Positions 1-8,735 of a stretch of DNA of 64,000 nucleotides are shown here, piece by piece (positions within the stretch are counted from its first letter, which is position 1; every line of letters starts with the position of its first letter). The notes beneath the pieces are model-generated. The model had not been told where the DNA came from. It saw only the letters and a program-made list of their open reading frames with translations, and did not search any database. This stretch comes from Peribacillus asahii (GTDB lineage: Bacteria > Bacillota > Bacilli > Bacillales > DSM-1321). The stretch spans positions 978,001 through 1,042,000 of the forward strand of contig NZ_CP026095.1 in the NCBI RefSeq assembly GCF_004006295.1, read 5' to 3'. The position numbers were made by a program, and so were the translations under genes.

Positions 1-29
1 ATGATTAAACGATCCTAAGGAGATTTATG

Positions 30-407
30 ATGATTAATAAAATTGGCAAAATTACTGTGTATGTACAAGATCAAGAACAGGCAAAGGACTTTTGGTTAAA
101 TAAAGTGGGCTTTGTATTGAAATTTGAACAACCGATGGGACCAAACATGTCCTGGATAGAAGTTGGACCTAGTGAAGACGAATTTACTACCTTAGTTCTG
201 TATTCTAAATCTGCAATGGAACAACATCAACCTGCTAAAGTTGCCCATCCATCGATTCTTTTTAGCACAACGGATATTGAATCAGCTTATGAGAAGATGA
301 AACAAAATGGAGTAGAAGTAGGGGACATGTTAAGAATGCCGTTTGGAACAATGTTCTCATTTAAAGATCAAGATGGAAATGAGTATTTATTAAGGGAAGA
401 TAAATAA
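30..407 (+). CDS. VOC (glyoxalase/bleomycin-resistance) family protein
   Basis: Small protein of about 125 residues with the vicinal-oxygen-chelate pattern: an N-terminal strand IGKITVYVQDQEQAKDFW, then a central region and a second half ending in PFGTMFSFKDQDGNEYLL. The phrase FKDQDGNEYLL is typical of the last strand of this fold, whose glutamate can bind metal. VOC enzymes include glyoxalases, dioxygenases and antibiotic-binding proteins, so the substrate cannot be told. Two in-frame ATGs stand at 27 and 30. The AAGGAG at 17-22 is 7 nt from the second and only 4 nt from the first, so I prefer 30. It appears monocistronic, with a strong terminator downstream. What lies upstream is outside the window. 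Confidence 0.85.
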   Translation: MINKIGKITVYVQDQEQAKDFWLNKVGFVLKFEQPMGPNMSWIEVGPSEDEFTTLVLYSKSAMEQHQPAKVAHPSILFSTTDIESAYEKMKQNGVEVGDMLRMPFGTMFSFKDQDGNEYLLREDK

Positions 408-473
408 GTCGGAGGAAAAACTGTTTTCACTTGGATGTATTAAACAGTATGGCTGATTATACGATTTTTGGCT

Positions 474-509
474 AAGGTGTGTGAAACTTCGGTTTCACAC
501 ACCTTTTTA
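474..509 (+). terminator. Rho-independent terminator of the VOC gene
   Basis: A 14-bp perfect stem AAGGTGTGTGAAAC / GTTTCACACACCTT closes on a TTCG tetraloop and is followed by TTTTT. This is a textbook intrinsic terminator, about 65 nt after the stop codon. Confidence 0.92.
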
Positions 510-999
510 GCTATGCTGAAAGTCTCCTCAAGTATGTAATAAAGGTATGTTACTCCTTGCGTGTTCCACTAGTTTGAATGCATTATTTATATAATATGTG
601 AGGTGTTTTAGGGGTGAAATCACGAATAATTCCAAGGCTCATACTCTCTACCTATCATTTTATTTGATATATACGAGCAAACTGTTTCTAGCACGAAAAA
701 GGGGTTACTTATTTTTAAACAACAGAGTTTATTTCATACATATTAATTTTTTTGTAAAAACTTGTCATAAGAAAGTCGCAAATTTTCTATTATTTAACAG
801 AATTTTAGGGAGAATTAACGTTTTAACGCGTTAATTGCTTAAAAATTTTGAATTTAGACACAAATAGAGAGAAAGGAATTGTATAATAAGTGTATGATAA
901 AAGATATATCTAAAAAATTAAGAGGCTTTGGATTATCCTTTGCATCTTTTTAAAATATATAAAGGGCTTAATGTCTACAGAGGGGAGAGGGAAAAAGTA
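510..999 (+). promoter_or_regulatory. Gene-free leader of the LacI regulator with a palindromic operator candidate
   Basis: No convincing gene lies in this AT-rich stretch. The palindrome TTAACGCGTTAA at 823-834 has the central CG step typical of LacI-family operators. A TATAAT hexamer sits at 882-887 with no good -35 box at standard spacing. Together they suggest that the downstream LacI-type protein controls its own transcription. This is inference from symmetry and position only. Confidence 0.4.
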
Positions 1000-2037
1000 A
1001 TGGCCGTTACGATAAAAGACGTGGCACAATTGGCAAACGTTGCTCCTTCGACGGTTTCACGAGTTATTGCAAATAATCCTAGAATTAGTGAAAAAACAAA
1101 GGTACGTGTTCGTGAGGCGATGGAAAAGTTAGGGTATCATCCAAACTTTATTGCACGTAGTTTAGCCAATCAATCAACACAGATTTTGGGTTTAGTACTG
1201 CCCAGTTCATCAGAAACGTTTTTTAATAGTCCGACATTCGCTACGATATTACGTGGTTTAAGTGAATGTGCTCGAGAAAGAAAATATTCATTGCTCATGA
1301 ATACGGGGAATTCCGATGAGGAAATTTTTGAGGGAGTCGTTGAAATGGTGCAGGGAGGTATGGTAGACGGGATTGTTCTGATGTATTCGCGTATGAATGA
1401 TCACACGATTACCTATTTGCAATCACGCAATTTTCCTTTTGTTTTGATTGGAAAACCGTATGAATTTGCTGAAGAAATTACATATGTCGATAACGATAAT
1501 TATTTAGCAGCGAAGGAAGCAACGAATTATTTATTAGAGTTAGGACATAAGAAGGTTGGATTCATTGGGGGCCATTCCAAACTTGTTATGACGCATGAGC
1601 GTTTATTAGGGTACGAAGGTGCTTTGAAGGAACATGGAATCGTACCTAGAAACGACTATATTTTTTATGAAGAGGCATTACGAGAAGAGATGCAAGAAGT
1701 GATGCAAAACCTTTTAGCTTTATCAGAAGTACCTACCGCTTTAATCGTCCACGATGATTTAATGGCACTGAGTATTATGAATAGTTTAAGGTCTTTAGGA
1801 TGCTTTACTCCAGAGCATATGTCTATTGTGAGCTTGAACAATACTTTATTTTCAGAAATTTCACTTTCTTCATTCACTTCCATTGATACAAATATGTATG
1901 ATATCGGATATCAAGCAACAAGATGCTTAGTTCAAAAGCTAGCGTCGCCAGAAGAACGAATACAAGGTGCTATTATCCCGCATCATTTTGTCGAGCGCGA
2001 CTCGTGTCAACGAGTGCAAACAGCCGTGTTAGTTTAG
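1000..2037 (+). CDS. LacI family transcriptional regulator (MalR-like)
   Basis: About 345 residues. The N-terminus TIKDVAQLANVAPSTVSRVI is the LacI helix-turn-helix, followed by the hinge-helix region ending near residue 60. The rest is a periplasmic-binding-protein-like effector domain with typical landmarks such as GLVLPSSS, a VDGIVLMYS segment, VDNDNYLAA and ELGHKKVGFIGG. It resembles the maltose/alpha-glucoside repressors of Firmicutes, but the ligand is not determinable. The start at 1000 is preferred because GAGGGGAGAGG (980-990) precedes it and the HTH begins right after; an upstream extension to 928 carries no domain. No sugar genes are adjacent, so the target operon must be elsewhere. 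Confidence 0.88.
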   Translation: MAVTIKDVAQLANVAPSTVSRVIANNPRISEKTKVRVREAMEKLGYHPNFIARSLANQSTQILGLVLPSSSETFFNSPTFATILRGLSECARERKYSLLMNTGNSDEEIFEGVVEMVQGGMVDGIVLMYSRMNDHTITYLQSRNFPFVLIGKPYEFAEEITYVDNDNYLAAKEATNYLLELGHKKVGFIGGHSKLVMTHERLLGYEGALKEHGIVPRNDYIFYEEALREEMQEVMQNLLALSEVPTALIVHDDLMALSIMNSLRSLGCFTPEHMSIVSLNNTLFSEISLSSFTSIDTNMYDIGYQATRCLVQKLASPEERIQGAIIPHHFVERDSCQRVQTAVLV

Positions 2038-2046
2038 TATAAAACG

Positions 2047-2081
2047 AAAGGCTTCCCGCTCTTATTGGAAAGGAAGCCTTT
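2047..2081. terminator. Bidirectional terminator between lacI-type gene and SDR gene
   Basis: A 10-bp inverted repeat AAAGGCTTCC / GGAAGCCTTT separated by 15 nt lies between two convergent genes, with AAA and TTT at the two ends so it can serve both strands. Confidence 0.75.
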
Positions 2082-2087
2082 ATCGTA

Positions 2088-2963
2088 TTATCCATTTACA
2101 ACCGTACCGCCATTGATATGGAGTACTTGTCCGCTCATATAGGAGGAATCTTCGCTCGCTAAATATACATAAGCAGGAGCGAGTTCCTCTGGTTGTCCAG
2201 CGCGCCCGATTGGCGTATCGCTGCCAAACTTGGAGACATCTTGTTCATTGAACGAAGCGGGAATGAGCGGTGTCCAAATAGGGCCAGGTGCTACAGCATT
2301 CACACGAATACCATCTGTAATAATCGAATTGGAGAGTGCTCGTGTAAAGGAAACGATGGCTCCCTTTGTAGCTGAATAATCGATTAATTTAGGATGGCCT
2401 TTATAGGCTGTAATAGAAGCGGTGTTGATAATGCTGCTTCCTTGTTTTAAGTGAGGAAGAGCGGCTTGTGTTAAATAGAACATCGAAAAAATATTGGTGC
2501 GGAACGTTTTTTCTAGCTGCTCGGCTGTAATATCTAGAAAGTTCGTTTGCACATGCTGTTCAGCCGCATTGTTGACTAAAATATCAAGTCCCCCAAATGC
2601 TTCCATTGTTTGTGCAACGATACTTTGGCAAAAAGATTCATTGCCGATATCCCCCTGTAGGAGCAGGCATTTTTGGCCTTCTTTCTCTACTAACTGCTTC
2701 GTTGTTTTTGCATCCTCAACTTCATCTAAATAGACAATCGCCACGTTCGCGCCTTCTTTAGCAAAATAAATGCTTACAGACTTACCAATTCCGCTATCGC
2801 CACCGGTAATAATCGCTGTTTTACCAGCTAATTTACCGCTTCCTTTATAGTTTTCATTTACGGATTTTGGGTTAGGTGTCATCTTTGTTTCTACACCCGG
2901 CTGGTGTGTTTGATGCTGCGGCGGAAAGGTTTGCTTCGTTTGATTATTATTTGATGGACTCAT
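2088..2963 (-). CDS. SDR family oxidoreductase (YdaD/YhdF-type)
   Basis: A 291-residue short-chain dehydrogenase with a roughly 45-residue polar N-terminal extension (SNNNQTKQTFPPQHQ...). The Rossmann fold shows TGGDSGIGKSVS (dinucleotide binding), NNAAEQ in place of the usual NNAG, a serine in the INTAS segment and the catalytic YSATKGA (YxxxK). The extended N-terminus and the VAPGPIWTPLIP segment are typical of the Bacillus general-stress group related to glucose 1-dehydrogenase, so NAD(P)-dependent oxidation or reduction of an unknown carbonyl or alcohol is expected. The start at 2963 is chosen because GGAGG stands 7 nt upstream; an upstream in-frame start at 2984 has no ribosome site. Confidence 0.88.
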   Translation of the reverse strand: MSPSNNNQTKQTFPPQHQTHQPGVETKMTPNPKSVNENYKGSGKLAGKTAIITGGDSGIGKSVSIYFAKEGANVAIVYLDEVEDAKTTKQLVEKEGQKCLLLQGDIGNESFCQSIVAQTMEAFGGLDILVNNAAEQHVQTNFLDITAEQLEKTFRTNIFSMFYLTQAALPHLKQGSSIINTASITAYKGHPKLIDYSATKGAIVSFTRALSNSIITDGIRVNAVAPGPIWTPLIPASFNEQDVSKFGSDTPIGRAGQPEELAPAYVYLASEDSSYMSGQVLHINGGTVVNG

Positions 2964-3210
2964 AAAATCCCTCCTGCTTTTCATCTCTACTTCTTCTTAT
3001 TTGCAAGTGAAGGACTAATAAAACGTGGGAAATATTAGGAGGTGTAAAAAAAAAAAACGATGTATGAATGGCATAATTCGTTTTTTCTTTTTACCTAATT
3101 TAAACAAATTAGTAAAATCTAGAATGATGTTGTAACAACAATACTGTATGATGAATAGTATAAATCATATAGTGTATAACATATATTAATTAAAAAATTG
3201 AGGTGGGTGA

Positions 3211-3558
3211 ATGAGTACTTTACTAAATTCATTAACGACAGAGCTTAGAAGAGGAACGTTGACATTAGCGGTTTTAAGTCAATTGCGAACACCCCAGTAC
3301 GGATATTCACTTGTTCAATTATTGGAGGAATCAAGTATTAATATTGATCAAAGTACCTTATATCCGTTGCTTCGCCGTTTAGAAAAGCAGGAGTTAGTGA
3401 CAAGCAGTTGGGACACATCTGAGAGTAGACCCCGTAAGTACTATGTGTTAAGTGAATATGGTGTAGAAATCTTTTTGCAGTTAAAAGAGGAATGGATGAA
3501 GAATTCCAAACAACTATATGGGCTATTAACAAAGGGGGAAGACGATGAATCTAATTGA
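3211..3558 (+). CDS. PadR family transcriptional regulator
   Basis: A 115-residue winged-helix protein: TLTLAVLSQLRTPQYGYSLV, then LEESSINIDQSTLYPLLRRLEKQELVTSSW, where STLYPLLRRLE is the PadR recognition helix, and a wing with SRPRKYYVLSEYG. It overlaps the next gene by 14 nt, so the two are translated together. In Firmicutes, PadR regulators are commonly paired with a HAAS-domain membrane protein, as here, and control that small operon in response to an envelope-linked cue. GAGGTGGG precedes the ATG. Confidence 0.93.
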   Translation: MSTLLNSLTTELRRGTLTLAVLSQLRTPQYGYSLVQLLEESSINIDQSTLYPLLRRLEKQELVTSSWDTSESRPRKYYVLSEYGVEIFLQLKEEWMKNSKQLYGLLTKGEDDESN

Positions 3559-4528
3559 TATTTATATACAAGAAGTCACGCGGAGACTGCCTGAAAAAAG
3601 TCGTGAGGATATTGCCCTCGAATTACGGTCGACGATTGAGGATATGCTGTCTGATGATTACAACGAGGAAGAGGTGAAGGAAGTCCTTGAAAAACTGGGT
3701 AATCCAGCAACATTAGCTAGCGGTTATCGAGATCAGCCCATGCACCTAATTGGTCCGCGCTATTTTGATGTATATGTCACGTTATTAAAGATGATTTTAC
3801 CAATTGCCGCGGTCATTTCGTTAATCTCGATGATTGCCACATATTTTATGAATTATGGTGGAGAAGAAGCGGTTATTAATGTTGTGCTCCATATTATGGG
3901 GGAAGGAATATGGAAAATCATCGAAGTAAGCATGCAAGTATTCTTTTGGGTGACGCTTGTTTTCGCCATTATCGAACGAACGGATAAAGGAAAAGATCAG
4001 GATCCACTAACAACAAGTTTTAGCAAATGGACACCGGATGATTTAAAAAACATTTCGTATATTCCTAAGAAAAAAGCGATTACGAAGTGCGAAGTGTTTG
4101 GGGGGTTAATGTGGACAGCGATTTGGGCAACCCTTTATTTTTATGCCGAGCATCTTGTAGGGGTATATAGAGGTAGCGAAACAGGTCTTGAATTCGTGGT
4201 CCCCGTTTTAAACCATGAAGTGTTACTTCGCTATTGGCCAATTGTGATTGTGATTATCGGGTGTGAAATCGCACTATCTCTTTATAAATTAATGAAGGGG
4301 CAATGGACGAAGAGCATAGCTATTTTTAATATGGTTGTTCAGGTTGTAGGCACAGTTGTATTTATTGTCATATCCAGCAATCCCAACTTGCTTCACCCCA
4401 AATTCCTTGCCTATATAGCAGATTTTAAACAATTAGAAACGTGGGTGGTTGGCGGAGTAATTGGTATATTTATTATATCTGCCGCAATTGTTGTATTTGA
4501 CGGTTTTCGTAAGGCTAAAATTAGTTAA
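3545..4528 (+). CDS. HAAS signalling domain membrane protein (PadR partner)
   Basis: A 327-residue protein with a soluble N-terminal domain of about 70 residues (IYIQEVTRRLPEKSREDIA ... LEKLGNPATLASGYR) that matches the HAAS domain. It is followed by six or so hydrophobic segments, for example residues 80-100, 125-145, 190-207, 228-248, 262-280 and 298-316. The ribosome site GGGGGA lies inside the end of the padR gene and the genes overlap by 14 nt, which indicates translational coupling. The family is thought to act as a sensor or transducer working with PadR; the signal is unknown. A bidirectional terminator follows directly. Confidence 0.82.
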   Translation: MNLIDIYIQEVTRRLPEKSREDIALELRSTIEDMLSDDYNEEEVKEVLEKLGNPATLASGYRDQPMHLIGPRYFDVYVTLLKMILPIAAVISLISMIATYFMNYGGEEAVINVVLHIMGEGIWKIIEVSMQVFFWVTLVFAIIERTDKGKDQDPLTTSFSKWTPDDLKNISYIPKKKAITKCEVFGGLMWTAIWATLYFYAEHLVGVYRGSETGLEFVVPVLNHEVLLRYWPIVIVIIGCEIALSLYKLMKGQWTKSIAIFNMVVQVVGTVVFIVISSNPNLLHPKFLAYIADFKQLETWVVGGVIGIFIISAAIVVFDGFRKAKIS

Positions 4529-4536
4529 AGAATGTT

Positions 4537-4566
4537 AAAAAACTCGCCAAAATTGGCGAGTTTTTT
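4537..4566. terminator. Bidirectional terminator after HAAS gene / yajQ
   Basis: Perfect 12-bp inverted repeat AAAAAACTCGCC / GGCGAGTTTTTT with a 6-nt loop between convergent genes. The U-tract serves the plus strand and the A-tract serves the minus strand. Confidence 0.93.
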
Positions 4567-4569
4567 GTG

Positions 4570-5061
4570 TTAGCGGTAATTTAAAAATTGTACATCGATT
4601 GATAAATCTGCATTACGAATAGCATTGATAATCGCTTGTAAATCATCACGGCTTTTTCCTGTTACGCGGATTTGATCATCTTGGATTTGGCTTTTTACTT
4701 TTAAGCCGCTATTTTTAATAATCGTATTAATTTTCTTTGCTTGCTCTTTATCAATCCCTTGAATAAGCTTTGCACGTTGGCGTACATTTCCGCCTGAAGC
4801 ACCTTCGATTTTTCCATACTCCAAGTTTTTAATGGGCACGTTACGTTTTACAAGTTTACTAAGAAGTACATCCTTTAATTGGTCCAGCTTATATTCATCG
4901 TCGGAAACGAGTATAAGCTCTTCTTTTTCTAGCGTAATGTTACTTTTGCTTCCTTTGAAATCATAGCGGGTTGCAATTTCTTTCATCGCCATTGTGACAG
5001 CATTTGTTACTTCTGGAAACTCTACTTTTGATACAATATCAAATGAACTTTCTTTTGCCAT
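4570..5061 (-). CDS. yajQ: YajQ family nucleotide-binding protein
   Basis: A 163-residue protein that is typical over its whole length of the YajQ (UPF0234) family: it opens with [15 protein letters not shown], contains [10 protein letters not shown] and closes with [16 protein letters not shown]. In Xanthomonas a family member binds cyclic di-GMP, and others bind nucleic acids. The role in Bacillaceae is not settled, so a ligand-binding function is inference. CTGGAGG stands 6 nt before the ATG. The gene stands alone, with a terminator shared with the convergent HAAS gene. Confidence 0.93.
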   Translation of the reverse strand: MAKESSFDIVSKVEFPEVTNAVTMAMKEIATRYDFKGSKSNITLEKEELILVSDDEYKLDQLKDVLLSKLVKRNVPIKNLEYGKIEGASGGNVRQRAKLIQGIDKEQAKKINTIIKNSGLKVKSQIQDDQIRVTGKSRDDLQAIINAIRNADLSIDVQFLNYR

Positions 5062-5131
5062 GTCTTACCTCCAGCAAGATTTATTTCCTTTATTATATGG
5101 AATGATAGGAGGGAAGACAACTAATCGGATT

Positions 5132-5263
5132 CTATTTATGGTCAGTTTGTTTGGAATATGAGTGTTTACCCGCTCTAAGGTTTTCTGTATATTGCACATT
5201 TTTTTCGGCATTGTAAGCTTGATTATCTTTTGCTTTTTTATCATTATCTTTTGTTGTAGACAT
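5132..5263 (-). CDS. Small hydrophilic protein (43 aa), unknown
   Basis: A short reading frame beginning MSTTKDNDKKAKDNQAYNAE and ending YSKQTDHK. It is rich in K, N and D with no hydrophobic segment, a composition I associate with small sporulation-time proteins of Bacillaceae. AAAGGGAG stands 8 nt before the ATG, which supports translation. It lies on the same strand right after degV, and its ribosome site forms one arm of the inverted repeat at 5270-5321. I do not recognise a family; the call rests on the ribosome site and codon-like composition. Confidence 0.5.
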   Translation of the reverse strand: MSTTKDNDKKAKDNQAYNAEKNVQYTENLRAGKHSYSKQTDHK

Positions 5264-5269
5264 AATAAA

Positions 5270-5321
5270 ACTCCCTTTCGTTTATGGTCAGTTCTTAGTG
5301 TTGACGCAAATGAAAGGGAGT
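5270..5321 (-). promoter_or_regulatory. Inverted repeat: degV terminator that can also mask the small gene's ribosome site
   Basis: Perfect 10-bp arms ACTCCCTTTC (5270-5279) and GAAAGGGAGT (5312-5321) flank a 32-nt loop just after the degV stop. Read on the minus strand, the second arm contains the AAAGGGAG ribosome site of the 43-aa gene and is followed by TTTATTATG. The hairpin could end degV transcription or, in read-through RNA, block translation of the small gene. Confidence 0.5.
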
Positions 5322-5332
5322 ATGTATTCGTT

Positions 5333-6190
5333 TTATTTCGTTTTATTTAAGAAGAAAATGGCAATCGTACCTGGACCAGAGTGCGCACCAATTGTTGCAC
5401 CAACCGTATTAATGAAAACATCTTTTGTACCGAACTCTGCTTGAATGGCCGCTTTATATTCTAAAGCTGCTTCTTCATCATCGCCATGACTGATTGCAAT
5501 CGATTGCTCATGCAAATTTTGTCCACGTTCATGCATTAATTCCAGAATCCGTTTCATTAATTTCTTTTTGCCGCGTACTTTTTCAAGCGGAATTAGTTTT
5601 CCATCTTCAACATGTAGTAAGGGCTTAATGTTTAATAAACCGCCGACAAAGGCTGAAGCTTTAGAAATTCGTCCGCCGCGAGCTAAATATTCAAGATCGT
5701 CAACGGTAAAGAGGTGTTCCATATGACGAATATGGAACTGAATGTCTTCAAGAATCTCTTCTTTAGAAGCGCCTTTTGCTGCTAATTGGGCGGCGCTTTT
5801 TACAACGAGTCCCGCACCAAGGGAGGCACACTTCGTATCAATGATTTCAAGGTCTAATTCTGGATATTGCTCTTTTACTTGATTACGGCACATAACGGCC
5901 GTTTGATAGGTTCCAGACAATTGAGAGGAGAAAGCAATATAGATACCTCGTTGTTTCTCTTTCGCAAATTGTGTAAATAGCTCTATTAAGTATTCCGGAG
6001 AAGATTGAGATGTTTTAGGAGCTTTCCCTTCACGCATCGCTTGATAAACTTCTTTCGGATCGATAGTTTGTAGGTCTGTGTAATTTTTCCCTTCAAGATG
6101 TACTTGAAGAGGAATAAATGAGACATTGTTTTCTGTGTAGAAAGACAATGGCAAATCACATGCACTGTCTGCTAAAATTGTGATAGCCAC
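5333..6190 (-). CDS. DegV family fatty-acid-binding protein
   Basis: A 285-residue DegV protein. The N-terminus ITILADSACDLPLSFY carries the family motif around ADSACDLP, followed by TSQSSPEYLIELF (the second ligand-loop motif) and GGRISKASAFVGGLLNIKP. DegV (FakB-type) proteins bind a fatty acid and can present it to a FakA kinase for entry into phospholipids. Which fatty acid it binds is not evident. B. subtilis YitS is the relative expected from this gene order (yitS upstream of yitU). I place the start at the GTG at 6190, since an ATG at 6211 has no ribosome site and adds seven residues atypical of the family. Confidence 0.88.
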   Translation of the reverse strand: MAITILADSACDLPLSFYTENNVSFIPLQVHLEGKNYTDLQTIDPKEVYQAMREGKAPKTSQSSPEYLIELFTQFAKEKQRGIYIAFSSQLSGTYQTAVMCRNQVKEQYPELDLEIIDTKCASLGAGLVVKSAAQLAAKGASKEEILEDIQFHIRHMEHLFTVDDLEYLARGGRISKASAFVGGLLNIKPLLHVEDGKLIPLEKVRGKKKLMKRILELMHERGQNLHEQSIAISHGDDEEAALEYKAAIQAEFGTKDVFINTVGATIGAHSGPGTIAIFFLNKTK

Positions 6191-6735
6191 GCTTACACCT
6201 GCTTTCTTCATTATTTAATTATGTTTAGTGTAGCATGATAAGCGAAAAAAACCATCTATTCTGCTCGTCCCAACTTATCCGATATTGTAATTTTTTTGAG
6301 AAAGCAGTAGGGAATAGAGGAATTAATGAATTCTAGTGGGGGGAGTTCAACCGCTTATTCCCTGGTATAAAATGCTAATATTGATATGGAAGATTTAAAT
6401 GTTAATCTATGAGAAAAATTTAGAAAACTATTGAATAAATTGTAAAAATTTGAAATAATAAACCTATATCTACCAAACAGTCTTGAATTCTGTCTGCATA
6501 CTTAGGAAGACGCTTTGAACTTTCTTTTACTCGGGAAGAGAATGAAAGAATAGGTATAAAGTGATAGGAATAAGGGAGATTGTAAGAATGGTAGATATGT
6601 TTTTTTAAAGGGTATGAAAGCGGTTACACTGGTTAGGGGGGATAAGAGGAGCAAACGTGCTGAAGTGAAGGGAATCACGTGCGAACCAAAGACTGAAAAC
6701 TCTGTATTTTCAAAAAGAAGAACAAAGGAGTTGAA
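6191..6735 (+). promoter_or_regulatory. Intergenic region with leader of the acetate/carboxylate transporter operon
   Basis: No gene is supported in this stretch. A possible sigma-A promoter has TTGAAT at 6431-6436 and AATAAT at 6454-6459 with 17-nt spacing. A cre box follows about 160 nt downstream at 6615-6628. The region is very AT-rich, so the promoter call is weak. Confidence 0.3.
6615..6628 (+). promoter_or_regulatory. CcpA catabolite-responsive element (cre)
   Basis: TGAAAGCGGTTACA matches the cre consensus TGWAANCGNTNWCA at every position. It lies about 110 nt before the DUF485/symporter genes and downstream of the likely promoter. That placement fits CcpA repression by a transcriptional roadblock when preferred sugars are present, as is known for acetate-use genes in Bacillus. 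Confidence 0.8.
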
Positions 6736-7071
6736 ATGATGGATAACAATGCACAAAATAGCCAAGAAGTTCAGGCTGTAGATTTTGAAAAAATTATTGA
6801 AACACCGGAATTTAAAGCTTTGACTAGCCGAAAAACTAAGTTTATGACGCCTTATATTATTGTGTTCTTAGTAGCCTTTTTTATGCTGCCTATTCTAACA
6901 GGATATACAAAGGTCCTTAATTCAAATGCGATTGGGTTGATTAACTGGACTTGGATATACGCTTTTAGCATGTTCGTATTGACATGGGTTTTTTCAACAA
7001 TTTATACGAAAAAAGCTTCTAGCTTTGATAAGGAAGCAGAAGAGATTATTGAAAAACACATTTTGAAGTAG
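6736..7071 (+). CDS. DUF485 domain membrane protein
   Basis: A 111-residue protein with two transmembrane helices (about residues 40-58 and 72-92) and polar ends, matching the DUF485 (YjcH-like) family. These small proteins are encoded immediately before ActP-type acetate/carboxylate symporters in many bacteria, as here (15-nt gap). They probably act as an accessory or regulatory subunit. ATGs at 6736 and 6739 follow AAAGGAG; either could be used. Expected to be repressed by CcpA through the cre at 6615-6628. Confidence 0.87.
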   Translation: MMDNNAQNSQEVQAVDFEKIIETPEFKALTSRKTKFMTPYIIVFLVAFFMLPILTGYTKVLNSNAIGLINWTWIYAFSMFVLTWVFSTIYTKKASSFDKEAEEIIEKHILK

Positions 7072-7086
7072 GGGGAGGTCTTTGGT

Positions 7087-8664
7087 TTGAATGCGATCAC
7101 ATTAATCATCTTTTTTGGAGTAATAGGGATCACGCTTTATGTTACATATTTGGCAGCAAAGCGTACGTCTACAGCAAGTGAATTTTATACAGCTGGCGGC
7201 TCGTTGACCGGTTGGCAAAATGGACTTGCGATTGCGGGGGATTACTTATCTGCTGCTTCTTTCCTAGGAATTGCCGGGGCCATTTCATTAAATGGTTTTG
7301 ACGGTTTTTATTATAGTGTAGGGTGGCTTGTGGCATACCTAGTCGTTTTATTCTTAATCGCAGAACCACTTCGTAATCTTGGAAAATATACGATGGCTGA
7401 TATGATTGGTGCCCGCTTTTCAGCGACAAAAGTTCGCGGTGCAGCAGCTTTAAATACAATTACAATCGTTATTTTCTATATGATTGCTCAGCTTGTTGGG
7501 GCAGGAGCACTTATTAAGTTACTTTTTGGACTTGAGTACTGGATGGCCGTAATTCTTGTTGGGATTATGATGTCGATTTATGTATTATTCGGAGGAATGG
7601 GAGCTACAAGTTGGGTACAAATCATCAAAGCCGGCCTTCTTATGGCAGGAACAGTCGTTATTTCTTTCCTTGTCCTTTTAAAATTTGATTTTAGCATGGT
7701 CGCCATGTTTGAGAAGGTATCGACAGCTACTGCTCATGGTGAAAGCTTCTTACTTTCAGGTACCGTTTATAAAAACCCATTAGAATTAATTTCCGTTCTG
7801 ATTGCGCTTTTATTAGGTACTGCTGGTCTTCCACATATCTTAATGCGCTTCTTTACAGTAAAAGATGCGAAAACAGCTCGCTCCTCTGTTATTTACGCAG
7901 TTTGGATTATTGGTATTTTCTATGTTTTAACAATCTTCCTAGGTTTCGGTGCAGCGGCCTTCGTTGGTACTGATGCGATTGTAGCTGAAAATGCGGCTGG
8001 TAATATGGCTGCTCCGATGCTTGCCGGTATACTAGGTGGAAATGCACTAGAATCATTCGTAGCAGCAGTTGCATTTGCGACGATTCTAGCGGTTGTTGCT
8101 GGTCTTGTACTATCTGGAGCTTCAGCTCTTGCACATGATCTTTACGGACAAATTATTAAAAAAGGTAAAGTAACAGAAAAGCAGCAAGTAGCTGCTGCAC
8201 GTTGGGCCGCTCTTGGTGTTGCTGTATTCTCTATCCTTCTTGCACTTGGTTCAGAAAAGTTGAATGTTGCGTTCCTTGTTTCGATTGCCTTTTGTATTGC
8301 GGCATCTGCGAACGTACCGACGCTTCTTTTTACAATCTATTGGAAACGATTTAATACGACAGGTGCAGTTGCTTCGATGTTGACTGGATTAATTGTAGCG
8401 GTTGTTCTAGTAATTCTCGGTCCTAACGTTATTAATCCTGTTGAAGGAAAAGCATTTTTCGTTGGCGAGCCACTATTCCCGTGGACAAATCCTGCAATTA
8501 TTTCCGTTCCAGCTGGATTCCTTGCAGCTATTATAGGAAGCCTTTTATCATCTAAGAGCGAAGGTGAGAAGAGTTACGCTGAAGTTAAATTCCAAGCTGA
8601 AACAGGTTATAGAGGACTTGAAGACACTGGAACTGACGGTGGCTATAATCCACATGCGCATTAA
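7087..8664 (+). CDS. Sodium:solute symporter (ActP-like acetate/short-chain carboxylate permease)
   Basis: A 525-residue integral membrane protein of the SSS family with about 13 hydrophobic segments. Landmarks are the early AAKRTSTASEFYTAGGSLTG, NGLAIAGDYLSAASFLGIAG (substrate/sodium-site region of TM1), YTMADMIGARF, and ASALAHDLYGQIIKKGK late in the protein. Together with the DUF485 gene this is the typical acetate permease pair; close relatives carry acetate, propionate, pyruvate or glyoxylate. It begins with TTG: GGGGGAGG at 7071-7078 is 8 nt upstream. A strong terminator follows, so the two genes form one unit under the cre site. Confidence 0.9.
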   Translation: MNAITLIIFFGVIGITLYVTYLAAKRTSTASEFYTAGGSLTGWQNGLAIAGDYLSAASFLGIAGAISLNGFDGFYYSVGWLVAYLVVLFLIAEPLRNLGKYTMADMIGARFSATKVRGAAALNTITIVIFYMIAQLVGAGALIKLLFGLEYWMAVILVGIMMSIYVLFGGMGATSWVQIIKAGLLMAGTVVISFLVLLKFDFSMVAMFEKVSTATAHGESFLLSGTVYKNPLELISVLIALLLGTAGLPHILMRFFTVKDAKTARSSVIYAVWIIGIFYVLTIFLGFGAAAFVGTDAIVAENAAGNMAAPMLAGILGGNALESFVAAVAFATILAVVAGLVLSGASALAHDLYGQIIKKGKVTEKQQVAAARWAALGVAVFSILLALGSEKLNVAFLVSIAFCIAASANVPTLLFTIYWKRFNTTGAVASMLTGLIVAVVLVILGPNVINPVEGKAFFVGEPLFPWTNPAIISVPAGFLAAIIGSLLSSKSEGEKSYAEVKFQAETGYRGLEDTGTDGGYNPHAH

Positions 8665-8735
8665 TCCTTAGTTTAGGGATACGTCAAGAAACGGTAGAAA
8701 GCGCCGCTTGATTGAATAATCTTTTCAAACCGTCA

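Noticed and set aside
598..834. A 78-codon open frame before the LacI gene
   Set aside because: No ribosome site, AT-rich composition and covers the operator-like palindrome; reads like non-coding DNA.
6502..6765. An 87-codon minus-strand frame over the symporter leader
   Set aside because: Overlaps the cre box and the DUF485 start on the opposite strand, with low-complexity hydrophobic content; no ribosome site.
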